Below are positions 1 to 8,325 of a DNA stretch of 64,000 bases, one piece after another. The notes under the pieces were generated by a model. The model worked only from the letters and a program-made list of their open reading frames with translations. It was not told the DNA's origin and did no database searches. Numbering within the stretch: the first letter of the stretch is position 1; each line of letters starts with the position of its first letter. The DNA is from Kyrpidia tusciae DSM 2912 (GTDB taxonomy: Bacteria > Bacillota > Bacilli > Kyrpidiales > Kyrpidiaceae): assembly GCF_000092905.1 (NCBI RefSeq), contig NC_014098.1:310001-374000 (forward strand), read 5' to 3'. The translations under genes were made by a program, and so were the position numbers.

Positions 1-239
1 CCAAGATATTTGAATACACCGGTGCGCCCGGTGATGTTGACGATAATCATCATTCCGACCAGTAATCCGATGGTTCCAAAATCAACGTGCTGTATTGCCG
101 TTTGTTGGTCCACAACTCCGAGCAGGATCATGAGGATCCCGCCAACCATCGCGATAACCGTCCGGTGGATTTTCTCGCTGATAATCACGGCGTAGGTCAG
201 CAAAAAAATTCCTATCGCCAACAGGGCTTGATGTTCCAT
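1..239 (-). CDS. SLC13/NhaD-like transporter, N-terminal part (cut by window edge)
   Basis: This is the first 79 codons of a membrane carrier that runs off the left edge. It starts at ATG 239 behind an AAGGGGTG-like ribosome site. The visible protein begins MEHQALLAIGIF and carries two or three hydrophobic segments. It aligns without gaps to the N-terminus of the next gene upstream (271-1554), and roughly two thirds of residues are identical or similar, including the GVVDQ and VNITGRTGVF stretches. By family, such proteins are ion/anion carriers of the SLC13/ArsB/NhaD fold; the substrate cannot be told. The gap to the neighbour is only 31 bases, so the two are probably co-transcribed tandem duplicates. 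The catalytic half is outside the window, so completeness is unknown. Confidence 0.8.
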   Translation of the reverse strand, partial: MEHQALLAIGIFLLTYAVIISEKIHRTVIAMVGGILMILLGVVDQQTAIQHVDFGTIGLLVGMMIIVNITGRTGVFKYL

Positions 240-270
240 GTCTCTTTCGGCCCACCCCTTTCTCTCGCCG

Positions 271-1554
271 TCAGTGAATCAGATACCGGAGGTACACATA
301 TGCGGCGCTGATCGCGATCGATAGGATCATCAAGGGAAATCCGAGGATGAGGTACTGCACAAAGGAAATCCGGTGTCCTTCTTTATCTGCCAACCCCGCT
401 ACGATCAGATTGGCACTGGCCCCGATTAGGGTTCCATTCCCTCCAAGGCAGGCGCCGAGAGATAAGCTCCACCACAGCGGATCCAAGTTTGTGAGGCCCA
501 TGTGTCCCATTTCCTGGACCATCGGGATCATGGTGGCGACGAAGGGGATGTTGTCCAAAAACGCGGAAACAAGGGCACTCATCCACAGAATCAGCATAAC
601 GGTCGCATTCAATCTCCCCCCCGTTAACTCCAGGGCAGCCCGGGCCAAAGTTTCGATCACACCCGTTTCTACGAGACCGGCAATGATCACAAACAGACCG
701 GTAAAAAAGAAAATCGTGGTCCATTCGACCTTAGCTAGGGCCCTCTCCACTTGCTTTTCGTCGGTTAACAGGAGAAGCACAAAGGCCCCGGATAAAGCGA
801 TGGTTGCACTATCCAAGTGAAGCTTTTGATGAAGAAAAAAACCGAAAATCGTCAAGGCCAAGACACTGAGGCTCTTTTTCAATAGCACGGGATTTGTGAT
901 TTCAGTTTTTTCCTCCAGTGTCATCAGGGTCTCTTTGCGTTCAGCCGACGCGTCAAGAGATCGGCGAAAAATAAGGGCCATTAATCCGATGGTCACCACT
1001 AAAATGATCGCGGAAACGATGCCTAAGTTATTGATAAAATCAAGAAACGTGAGGTTTGGGTTTGCACTTCCGATCATGATGTTTGGCGGGTCACCAATGA
1101 GGGTGGCGGTACCGCCAATATTGGAAGCCAAAATCTGTGCCATTAAATAAGGGTAAGGGGAGATCCCCAGTCGTTGCGTCACGTTAAAAGTGACGGGCAC
1201 CATCAGCAAAACCGTTGTTACATTATCCAAAAATGCGGATACCACCGCGGTGACGACTGCCACTGCGACTAAAATCAGAATCGGCTCACCCCTGGCTTTT
1301 TTGGCTGTCCAAATCGCCAAGTATGAGAACACCCCGGTTTGCGCAGTAATGTTTACGAGAACCATCATTCCGATTAATAAACCTAGCGTATTAAAATCAA
1401 TGTGATGGATGGCCATGTCCTGGTCGACGATGCCTAATAAAATCACCAGTGCCGCTCCGACCATACTGATGATCGCACGGTGAACCCATTCGGATACGAT
1501 AAACGCATAGGTGATCACAAAAATTCCTACGGCCAATAGAGCTGTATGATCCAT
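271..1554 (-). CDS. SLC13/ArsB/NhaD-family membrane transporter
   Basis: This is a 427-residue polytopic membrane protein with about ten to twelve hydrophobic segments. Two pseudo-symmetric halves each carry a re-entrant signature: SAFLDNVTTVLL near residue 112 and SAFLDNIPFVATM near residue 330. Each is followed by a GG-containing loop (NIGGTATLIGDPPN, CLGGNGTLIGASAN). These motifs fit the ArsB/NhaD/SLC13 ion transporter superfamily; which ion or anion is moved cannot be read from sequence. I chose ATG 1554 because GGAGG lies 5 bases upstream and the protein then starts MDHTALLAVGIF, in register with the paralogue at 1-239. Translating from 1593 adds a non-conserved hydrophilic leader. It is probably co-transcribed with the downstream paralogue. 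The 259 bases between it and metH are divergent promoter space. Confidence 0.88.
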   Translation of the reverse strand: MDHTALLAVGIFVITYAFIVSEWVHRAIISMVGAALVILLGIVDQDMAIHHIDFNTLGLLIGMMVLVNITAQTGVFSYLAIWTAKKARGEPILILVAVAVVTAVVSAFLDNVTTVLLMVPVTFNVTQRLGISPYPYLMAQILASNIGGTATLIGDPPNIMIGSANPNLTFLDFINNLGIVSAIILVVTIGLMALIFRRSLDASAERKETLMTLEEKTEITNPVLLKKSLSVLALTIFGFFLHQKLHLDSATIALSGAFVLLLLTDEKQVERALAKVEWTTIFFFTGLFVIIAGLVETGVIETLARAALELTGGRLNATVMLILWMSALVSAFLDNIPFVATMIPMVQEMGHMGLTNLDPLWWSLSLGACLGGNGTLIGASANLIVAGLADKEGHRISFVQYLILGFPLMILSIAISAAYVYLRYLIH

Positions 1555-1813
1555 CATGTCCTCCGGCGCGCCTCCCCTGCTACTATACCACATGGAGCCT
1601 AGGTTATACCAAAGCGTTTTAGTGGCTGCCTTTGTAGCTTGTCCGCATGGGCTCTAACTCCGAAAAGGACACCAGATCCACTAAATTTGAAAAGAGGAAG
1701 CAGGTTCGGTAATATAGGCGTGAAATGACCGCGGCGGTTAGGAAGAGTATTTCGATGGCATCGTCATATGGGCTTGATATCCGAGCTGTCCGCTGTGCCA
1801 AGGGAGGTGGGGC

Positions 1814-4800
1814 ATGACGTTGGGACAGAATATCCAATCGGTTCAGCTGGCAAAGAGGCGCCCGGAGCTTCTGGAGCGCCGTCTCAAAGAGGCGATTCTG
1901 GTGCTGGACGGGGCAATGGGGACGATGATCCAGCAACAAGGCTTAACAGCCGCGGATTTTGGCGGCGAGGCCCAGGAGGGGTGCAATGAGGTCCTCAACT
2001 TAACCCGTCCGGACGTCATCACCTCCATCCACGAGGCCTATCTCGAAGCCGGGGCGGACATCATTGAAACCAATACGTTTGGGGCCACCCGGGTGGTGCT
2101 GGCCGAGTACGGGCTCGAGGGGAAAGCCTACGCCATCAACCGGACGGCGGCGGAGTTGGCCCGGCGGGCGGCGGATGGGTACAGCACGCCGGATCGGCCG
2201 CGTTTTGTGGCCGGGGCCATGGGTCCCACCACCAAAACCCTGTCGGTGACCGGGGGGATCGATTTTGACACCCTGGCGGCAGCCTACGCCGAACAGGCGA
2301 AGGGGCTGCTGGACGGCGGAGTGGACCTCCTTTTGGTGGAGACCGCCCAGGACACCCTTAACGTCAAGGCGGCGGGCGTGGGGATCCACCGGGCTTTTGC
2401 TGAGCTGGGTTTTGAAGTGCCGGTGATGATTTCCGGGACCATCGAACCCATGGGGACCACCTTGGCCGGCCAGGGGATAGACGCTTTTTATGTTTCGGTG
2501 GAGCACCTTCACCCCGTCGCCGTGGGGCTCAACTGTGCCACGGGGCCGGAGTTTATGACCGATCATCTGCGGACGCTCAGCGGGCTCGCGAAGACTGCGG
2601 TCAGCTGCTATCCGAACGCGGGGCTGCCGGACGAGGAAGGCCACTACCACGAATCCCCCCAGAGCCTCGCCGAAAAAATGGCGGGGTTTGCGCGGCAGGG
2701 GTGGGTCAATGTGGTGGGCGGGTGCTGCGGAACGACCCCGGAGCACATCCGGGCCCTGGCCCAGGCCGTCCGCGGGCTTCCCCCGCGCACCCCGGCGGCG
2801 GACCATCCGCCGGCGGTGTCCGGAGTAGAGGCGGTGTTCCTCGAGGGCGACAATCGGCCGCTGTTGGTCGGGGAGAGGACCAATGTCATCGGGTCCAGGA
2901 AATTTCGCGAACTCATCCAATCCGGGCGGTTCGAAGAAGCGGCGGAGATTGCCCGGGCCCAGGTGAGAGGCGGCGCGCAGATTATTGATGTATGCCTCGC
3001 GGACCCCGATCGGGACGAGTACGCGGACATGGACCAGTTTCTCAAATATGTGACCAGAATGGTCAAAGTGCCGCTCATGATCGACTCCACAGACCCCCGG
3101 GTCGTGGAGTTGGCTCTTCAGCGCTCCCAGGGGAAAGCTATTATCAATTCGATCAATTTAGAGGACGGGGAAAAGCGTTTTGCCCAAGTTGCGCCTCTCG
3201 CCCGGCGCTACGGCGCGGCGGTGGTGGTGGGGACCATCGACGAGGAGGGTATGGCGGTGACCCGGGAGCGCAAATTGGCGGTGGCCCAACGCTCCTACCA
3301 ACTTTTGACTGAAGAATACGGGATTCCCCCGGAGGACCTGATCTTTGATCCCCTGGTATTCCCGGTGGGGACCGGGGATGAGAACTACGTCGGGGCGGCG
3401 GCGGAGACGGTGGCTGCCCTCCGTATGCTGAAGGAGCGGTTTCCCCGCAGCGCCACCATCCTCGGGATCAGCAATGTGTCTTTCGGCCTGCCTCCCGCTG
3501 GCCGGGAGGTGCTCAATGCGGTATTCCTGTACCATTGCACCAAGGCCGGATTGGATTACGCCATCGTCAACCCTGAAAAGCTTCAGCGCTACGCCTCCAT
3601 TCCCGAAGAGGAGCGCCGCCTGGCCGAGGCGCTCCTCTTTGAAACGGGACAGGAGACCCTGGCCCGGTTCCACGATCGCTTCAAAGACCGACCCGCCGGC
3701 CCGCCGGTGCGCCGGGAGACCCTCTCCCTGAACGAGCGGCTGGCCCGCTGTGTGGTGGAAGGGTCGAAAGAGGGGCTTTTGGATGATCTCTCCGAGGCCC
3801 TTCAGAGCGCCTCTCCCATAGAGATCATCAACGGGCCGTTGATGGCAGGCATGGATGAGGTGGGGAGGCTCTTTAATGACAACCAGCTGATCGTGGCCGA
3901 GGTGCTCCAGAGCGCCGAGGTCATGAAGGCGGCGGTGGCCTATCTCGAACCGCACATGGAAAAGGCGGAGACGGCGAAAAAAGCCAAGATCCTCCTGGCC
4001 ACGGTCAAGGGGGATGTCCATGACATCGGCAAGAATCTCGTGGAGATCATCCTTAGCAACAACGGGTTCGAAGTGGTGAATCTGGGCATCAAAGTGGCGC
4101 CGGAGGTGTTAATCGAGGCGGTCCGGCGTGAGGAACCCGATGCCATCGGTCTCTCGGGCCTCCTCGTGAAAAGTGCCCAACAGATGGTGGTCACGGCCCA
4201 GGACCTCCGGGCGGCGGGCGTATCCCTGCCCCTTCTCGTCGGCGGTGCGGCATTGACGGCGAAATTCGCTTATACTCGTATCGCCCCGGAGTACGAGGGG
4301 TTGGTTCTTTATGCCAAAGACGCCATGGAGGGGCTGGAGATCGCCAATCGGTTGGTCGACCCCGAGGGGCGTCCGGAGTTGGAGAGGAAGACGGCAGAAT
4401 TGCGGGCCTCCCTGACCGACCGCCCAGCCGCTCCGGCCGTTTCAACCGGTTCCAGGCCGAGGAGGTCATCGGTGAGTCGCACCGTTCCTGTGGCGGTCCC
4501 TCCGGATTGTCGCCGCCACCTGTGGCGGGATTATCCTTTCGACCACGTTCAGCCTTACATCAATCTCCAAATGTTGCTGGGCCGCCATATGGGGCTGCGG
4601 GGGAACGTGGACAAGCTCCTCGCCGAGAGGGATCCGAAGGCCGTGGAGTGGGTGGAGCGGCTGAATGCCTTGATTGCCGAAGCCAAGGGGGAGGGGTTGC
4701 TGCGGCTTCACGCCGTGTACCAATTCTTCCCCAGTCAGAGCGAAGGAGACGACATCTTGATCTATGACCCTGAACAGCCGGGTCGAGTCATCGAGCGGTT

Positions 4801-5293
4801 CACCTTCCCTCGCCAGGGGAGGGAGCCGTATCTTTGCTTGTCCGATTACGTGCGACCGGTGGAGAGCGGAGAAATGGACTATGTGGCCTTTTTTGCCGTG
4901 ACGGCCGGTGCCGGGATCCGGGACAAAGCAGAGGAGTGGAAGGCTCGGGGGGAATACGTGAAGTCCCATTTTCTACAAGCCCTTGCTCTGGAAACGGCCG
5001 AGGCCTTTGCCGAGCGGCTGCACGGGATGATTCGCGACCTGTGGGGATTTCCGGATCCGCCGGATATGACGATGAGGGAGCGATTTCAGGCCAAATATCG
5101 CGGGATTCGGGTGTCTTTTGGGTACCCGGCCTGTCCGAATTTAGAGGATCAGGCGAAACTTTTCCGCTTGTTGCGGCCAGAAGAGATTGGGATTCGACTG
5201 ACAGACGGCTTCATGATGGACCCCGAGGCTTCGGTGTCTGCCTTGGTCTTCAGTCATCCGGAAGCGGTGTATTTTCGGGCAGACGTAACCTAG
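1814..5293 (+). CDS. metH: cobalamin-dependent methionine synthase
   Basis: This 1159-residue protein has all four MetH modules in order. The homocysteine-binding barrel occupies residues 1-320, with zinc ligands Cys241 (LNCATG) and Cys304/Cys305 (GGCCGTTPEH). The methyltetrahydrofolate barrel covers about 345-610 (GERTNVIGSRKF). The cobalamin cap and Rossmann domain cover about 640-880, with DVHDIGKN placing the cobalt-ligating histidine at 736. The C-terminal AdoMet reactivation domain covers about 895-1159. It transfers a methyl group from 5-methyl-THF to homocysteine through B12. The length matches the family, so it should be reactivatable. The start is ATG 1814 after AAGGGAGGTG. No cobalamin or SAM riboswitch was recognised in the 259-base leader. 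A perfect 8-bp hairpin follows the stop codon. Confidence 0.97.
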   Translation: MTLGQNIQSVQLAKRRPELLERRLKEAILVLDGAMGTMIQQQGLTAADFGGEAQEGCNEVLNLTRPDVITSIHEAYLEAGADIIETNTFGATRVVLAEYGLEGKAYAINRTAAELARRAADGYSTPDRPRFVAGAMGPTTKTLSVTGGIDFDTLAAAYAEQAKGLLDGGVDLLLVETAQDTLNVKAAGVGIHRAFAELGFEVPVMISGTIEPMGTTLAGQGIDAFYVSVEHLHPVAVGLNCATGPEFMTDHLRTLSGLAKTAVSCYPNAGLPDEEGHYHESPQSLAEKMAGFARQGWVNVVGGCCGTTPEHIRALAQAVRGLPPRTPAADHPPAVSGVEAVFLEGDNRPLLVGERTNVIGSRKFRELIQSGRFEEAAEIARAQVRGGAQIIDVCLADPDRDEYADMDQFLKYVTRMVKVPLMIDSTDPRVVELALQRSQGKAIINSINLEDGEKRFAQVAPLARRYGAAVVVGTIDEEGMAVTRERKLAVAQRSYQLLTEEYGIPPEDLIFDPLVFPVGTGDENYVGAAAETVAALRMLKERFPRSATILGISNVSFGLPPAGREVLNAVFLYHCTKAGLDYAIVNPEKLQRYASIPEEERRLAEALLFETGQETLARFHDRFKDRPAGPPVRRETLSLNERLARCVVEGSKEGLLDDLSEALQSASPIEIINGPLMAGMDEVGRLFNDNQLIVAEVLQSAEVMKAAVAYLEPHMEKAETAKKAKILLATVKGDVHDIGKNLVEIILSNNGFEVVNLGIKVAPEVLIEAVRREEPDAIGLSGLLVKSAQQMVVTAQDLRAAGVSLPLLVGGAALTAKFAYTRIAPEYEGLVLYAKDAMEGLEIANRLVDPEGRPELERKTAELRASLTDRPAAPAVSTGSRPRRSSVSRTVPVAVPPDCRRHLWRDYPFDHVQPYINLQMLLGRHMGLRGNVDKLLAERDPKAVEWVERLNALIAEAKGEGLLRLHAVYQFFPSQSEGDDILIYDPEQPGRVIERFTFPRQGREPYLCLSDYVRPVESGEMDYVAFFAVTAGAGIRDKAEEWKARGEYVKSHFLQALALETAEAFAERLHGMIRDLWGFPDPPDMTMRERFQAKYRGIRVSFGYPACPNLEDQAKLFRLLRPEEIGIRLTDGFMMDPEASVSALVFSHPEAVYFRADVT

Positions 5294-5295
5294 CT

Positions 5296-5315
5296 CGGTC
5301 CGGCTGCCCGGACCG
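5296..5315 (+). terminator. GC hairpin just after metH
   Basis: CGGTCCGG at 5296-5303 pairs perfectly with CCGGACCG at 5308-5315 across a 4-base loop, three bases after the metH stop. There is no T-tract, so it may stabilise the mRNA 3' end or act with a factor, not as a classical intrinsic terminator. Confidence 0.45.
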
Positions 5316-5659
5316 CCTGGCCCTGGAGGCCGGGCCGGTTCAGCTGCGGTCATTGTTGAACTTTAATGCTGGAGTATTACAATGAGGCGCTCAAGCGGGG
5401 AGGCCATACCCCCCATGTGTTGGAACGGGCCTTTTCCTTCCACCAACGCTTTCTAGAGCACGGATCGATGCAGGTGAGAAGCCAATCGGTCGGTCGATGC
5501 TGAAAGACGGAGTGCTATGCGGTCAGCTCCCGGAACAGGGATGGAGCGACGGGGCAACGACTGGTCGGATCGGAGAGGGCGAGGAAGGGGGGTTGAGATG
5601 GAGGGCGGGCCGTCGGGGGACCGACGGCCCAGAACCCAGGCCAGATCACGATGGCCGGT
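5316..5659. other. intergenic region without a convincing gene
   Basis: The only notable structure is a perfect 10-bp hairpin, GGGCCGTCGG (5607-5616) and CCGACGGCCC (5621-5630). It lies between the convergent metH and the 5660-5947 gene and could end transcription from either side, although neither side has a T-run. A 45-codon frame at 5366-5503 lacks a ribosome site and is not called. Confidence 0.5.
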
Positions 5660-5947
5660 TCAATGTGCGCCCACGTGAATCTCCCGGGCGTGAATCAAGG
5701 TCGTGGTCTTGTCACCCTCAAAATTTACTTGGCAATAGTCCACCAGGTAGTTTTTCCCGGATAAAGACGGTTCCTCCGTCCCTTCCGGAGGCTGCTGACC
5801 TTGGAACTCAAATCGGATGTGTTCGGTTTTGTCAAAAACGGACAGAGCCCCGTGAGTTCCGTCTCCCCGGGAATACACCTGTTCCAATACGACGATGGTC
5901 TGTCGCGGCAATACGACGATGCCGGGCAAGACGACTTTTAGATTCAA
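5660..5947 (-). CDS. small conserved-looking hypothetical protein (95 aa)
   Basis: The frame opens with TTG 5947, placed 7 bases after GAGGTG, which is the best ribosome site nearby and the reason I accept a TTG start. The protein is soluble and beta-rich by eye, with alternating hydrophobic stretches such as VVLPGIVVLP and IVVLEQVY. It has no signal peptide or membrane segment and one cysteine near the C-terminus. I do not recognise a family. A Gly/Glu-rich loop (QGQQPPEGTEEPSLSG) splits it into two halves. It is transcribed towards metH and divergently from ctaA. The upstream DNA is AT-richer than average, as expected for promoter space. Confidence 0.6.
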   Translation of the reverse strand: MNLKVVLPGIVVLPRQTIVVLEQVYSRGDGTHGALSVFDKTEHIRFEFQGQQPPEGTEEPSLSGKNYLVDYCQVNFEGDKTTTLIHAREIHVGAH

Positions 5948-6214
5948 TCCTTTTCACCTCAACCACGCGGATTATCTTCTTTTCCATGTTCCGTCAATCC
6001 GGACACCTTGTCAAGTGAAGGGCATGCGGGGCATTTTTTGGATAAACTGTGTCCAAATTGCAAACGATGTGCGACAGATGTCGAATCCCCCCGGTGGACG
6101 GCCCTTCCTGGGACTGGCGGTCGGGCGCATGGGAGTGTATCATTATATTAAGCAAAGTGTAGCGTTGGAGCGAGGCCCGGTCATCGCTGCGGGGTGGCAC
6201 GGCTTTTCCGGGCG

Positions 6215-7216
6215 ATGAATTCGACGGAAGGGGATGGGACGGTGGGGTACCGACTGCCGTTGGTTACAGCAGTGACAATATACATTTCGATGGTCATGGG
6301 TGCTTTGGTGGTGGGCCTGAATGCGGGATTTGTCTGCCCGGACTGGCCCCTCTGTAATGGACAGTTGATACCGCCGCTTGATGGCCTCGTCCTGGTCGAA
6401 TACACCCATCGCCTGGTGGCGGCCGCGGTTTCACTCCTGGTGTTGGCGGTAGCTGTAGTCGGTTTCCGCAACCGGAAGCGCTTGGATCGTTTGTCGAAGT
6501 GGCTGCTCGGGATCACCGTCGCCAGTATCTCGGTTCAGGTGATCGCCGGGGCGTTGATTGTGGTGTTGGTCCTGCCCGGCGCGTTCACCACCATCGATGT
6601 GGGCAACAGCATGATTCTGTTTGCGACGATGGTGGCTTTGACGGTACACTTGAGGCGGTCCGCTGGATCTGGAACCGCCGTTGCCCCCCGGGAGATGAAT
6701 ACGAAAGACCGGCGCTTGATGCGGGCGGCGTGGATCACCGCCGGTGCGGCTTTTGGGGAAGTACTGTTGGGCGGGTATTTTCGCCATTCCGGGGCCGGGG
6801 AAGCGTTATTCGGCAAGGGGACCTACCTCGCGAGTCATCAGCAGTTCATGATTCCGTCGAAGATTTTCTCCACAACGGTGTTTGCCCTACACATCCTTTT
6901 TTCCTTCGTCGTGGCGGCGTTAGCGGTTTGGCTGTTGACCGAGGCGGTGCGAAGCGCCCGGGGTGTCAAGACCGTCGTGCTCTACCTCAGCCTATTGGTG
7001 GCTGAGATGGCGGCGGGGGCGGTGGCGTACCTGTTAGAACTCAATGTGGCCTCGGTGACCGTGCATTGGTCGGGGGCGGCGCTGGTCGTCGGGCTCGGGT
7101 CGTATCTGGTGACCGGCTTGTGGCACGATCTGCACGGTCAACAGATCAATCCTGGGCACGAAACAGTGGTGGCCAAGGGGTCTTCGGACGGCCTGACGGC
7201 CGGGGGCCGGATGTGA
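6215..7216 (+). CDS. ctaA: heme A synthase
   Basis: This protein converts heme O to heme A in the membrane for aa3-type cytochrome oxidase. It has eight hydrophobic segments in two four-helix halves. The first extracellular loop holds the CPDWPLC cysteine pair typical of Bacillota CtaA. The EYTHR motif in helix 2 supplies a catalytic Glu and a heme His. Further histidines occur in FRHSGAGEAL, FALHILFS and VTVHWSGA, the expected heme-binding positions of the second half. The start is uncertain. ATG 6215 has no strong ribosome site, while GTG 6242 has GGAAGGGG suitably upstream and would begin directly at the first membrane helix. GTG 6194 is also open. ctaB follows after 54 bases, so the two probably form an operon. 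Confidence 0.93.
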   Translation: MNSTEGDGTVGYRLPLVTAVTIYISMVMGALVVGLNAGFVCPDWPLCNGQLIPPLDGLVLVEYTHRLVAAAVSLLVLAVAVVGFRNRKRLDRLSKWLLGITVASISVQVIAGALIVVLVLPGAFTTIDVGNSMILFATMVALTVHLRRSAGSGTAVAPREMNTKDRRLMRAAWITAGAAFGEVLLGGYFRHSGAGEALFGKGTYLASHQQFMIPSKIFSTTVFALHILFSFVVAALAVWLLTEAVRSARGVKTVVLYLSLLVAEMAAGAVAYLLELNVASVTVHWSGAALVVGLGSYLVTGLWHDLHGQQINPGHETVVAKGSSDGLTAGGRM

Positions 7217-7270
7217 CCGGAACGGTGGTGAAGGTTGAGGACGCACGATGTACAGAAAGGAGGGGGAAGG

Positions 7271-8206
7271 ATGGAAAGGCCCGCGGCCTATGATTCTCCG
7301 ACCCCCGCTCAGATAGAATCCGATTCTGCAGCGGAGCCGCAAGAAGTCAGCCGTTCCTGGAAAGATTATGTTTCGATCACGAAGGTAGGAATCAATGTCG
7401 CCAACTTGTGGACGACGTTCGCGGGGTTGTGGCTGGCCGGCCACGGGCGTATCGACGGGTACACCACAGTGGTGACCCTGGCGGGTACGGCCCTCGTAGT
7501 GGGGGGTGGGGCCGCCCTCAACAATTGGATTGATCGGGATATTGATCGGGTCATGCCTCGCACGGCCAAGCGGCCACTGGCCAACGGCCGGATTCCAGCC
7601 GTGCAGGGACTATTGCTCGGTTCGGCCATTTCTCTGGCAGGGTTGGTGCTCCTCGCAGTGGGCATCAATGGTCTGGCGGCGCTCACGGCTTTTATCGGCT
7701 GGTTTACTTATGTCATCGTCTATACGTTATGGTTGAAGCGAACCACCACCCTGAACACCGTGGTCGGGGGAATCGCCGGTGCTGTTCCTCCTCTCATCGG
7801 CTGGGCGGCGGTGCGGGGCACGTTGGACCCATCGGCGTGGATTCTTTTTTCGATCATCTTTCTCTGGCAACCGCCCCATTTCTTTGCCCTGGCCATGAAA
7901 AGGGTGGATGATTACCGAGCGGCGGGAATCCCCATGCTGCCGGTGGTACGGGGGTTCGAGCCGACGCGGCGCCAGATGCTCGGTTACACGGTGGTGCTGT
8001 GGCCCGTCTCACTGTTGCTCTTTTGGACCGGGGCTGCGGGGTGGTTGTATTTGATTCCGGCGGCGATTCTCGGCGGGATCTACGTCGGAATGAGTCTATG
8101 GGGCTTTCGAACGTCCGAACCGATGAAGTGGGCCAATGGAATGTTTCGTTATTCGTTGATCTATCTCATGGCCATCTGCGCAGCGGCCATCGTCGGCGTG
8201 GAATAA
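7271..8206 (+). CDS. ctaB: protoheme IX farnesyltransferase (heme O synthase)
   Basis: This UbiA-superfamily prenyltransferase attaches farnesyl to heme B, the step before CtaA. The first Asp-rich motif is clear (NNWIDRDIDRVMPRTAKRP, about residues 88-106), with the cyoE/ctaB-specific RT..RP continuation. The second is reduced to MKRVDDYRAAGIPMLP. Around nine hydrophobic segments follow a roughly 40-residue polar N-terminus. I chose ATG 7271 because GGAGG lies 9 bases upstream and the longer reading frame adds only low-complexity sequence. The gene lies 54 bases after ctaA in the same direction and is closed by an intrinsic terminator at 8221. Confidence 0.95.
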   Translation: MERPAAYDSPTPAQIESDSAAEPQEVSRSWKDYVSITKVGINVANLWTTFAGLWLAGHGRIDGYTTVVTLAGTALVVGGGAALNNWIDRDIDRVMPRTAKRPLANGRIPAVQGLLLGSAISLAGLVLLAVGINGLAALTAFIGWFTYVIVYTLWLKRTTTLNTVVGGIAGAVPPLIGWAAVRGTLDPSAWILFSIIFLWQPPHFFALAMKRVDDYRAAGIPMLPVVRGFEPTRRQMLGYTVVLWPVSLLLFWTGAAGWLYLIPAAILGGIYVGMSLWGFRTSEPMKWANGMFRYSLIYLMAICAAAIVGVE

Positions 8207-8220
8207 CTCTTGTTGAAGGG

Positions 8221-8257
8221 AAATGGGCCTCCCTCCTTCCGGGGGAAGCCCATTTTT
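8221..8257 (+). terminator. intrinsic terminator after ctaB
   Basis: AAATGGGC at 8221 pairs with GCCCATTT near 8248, with a pyrimidine/purine-paired inner stem (TCCC with GGGG). It ends in a run of five T on the plus strand, and so closes the ctaA-ctaB operon. Confidence 0.8.
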
Positions 8258-8325
8258 CGTCGGCTGGAGCCCACTGCCCTGTGGGCGGGGCCGGAGATCG
8301 TGGGCCCACACCGGCCAGGCGCTTG

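Noticed and set aside
1555-1813. SAM or cobalamin riboswitch upstream of metH
   Set aside because: The 259-base leader lacks recognisable S-box or B12-box core motifs; only a good ribosome site was seen.
5366-5503. 45-codon frame after metH (MLEYYNEALKRGGH...)
   Set aside because: Amino acid composition looks protein-like, but there is no ribosome site, no recognised family and no supporting context.
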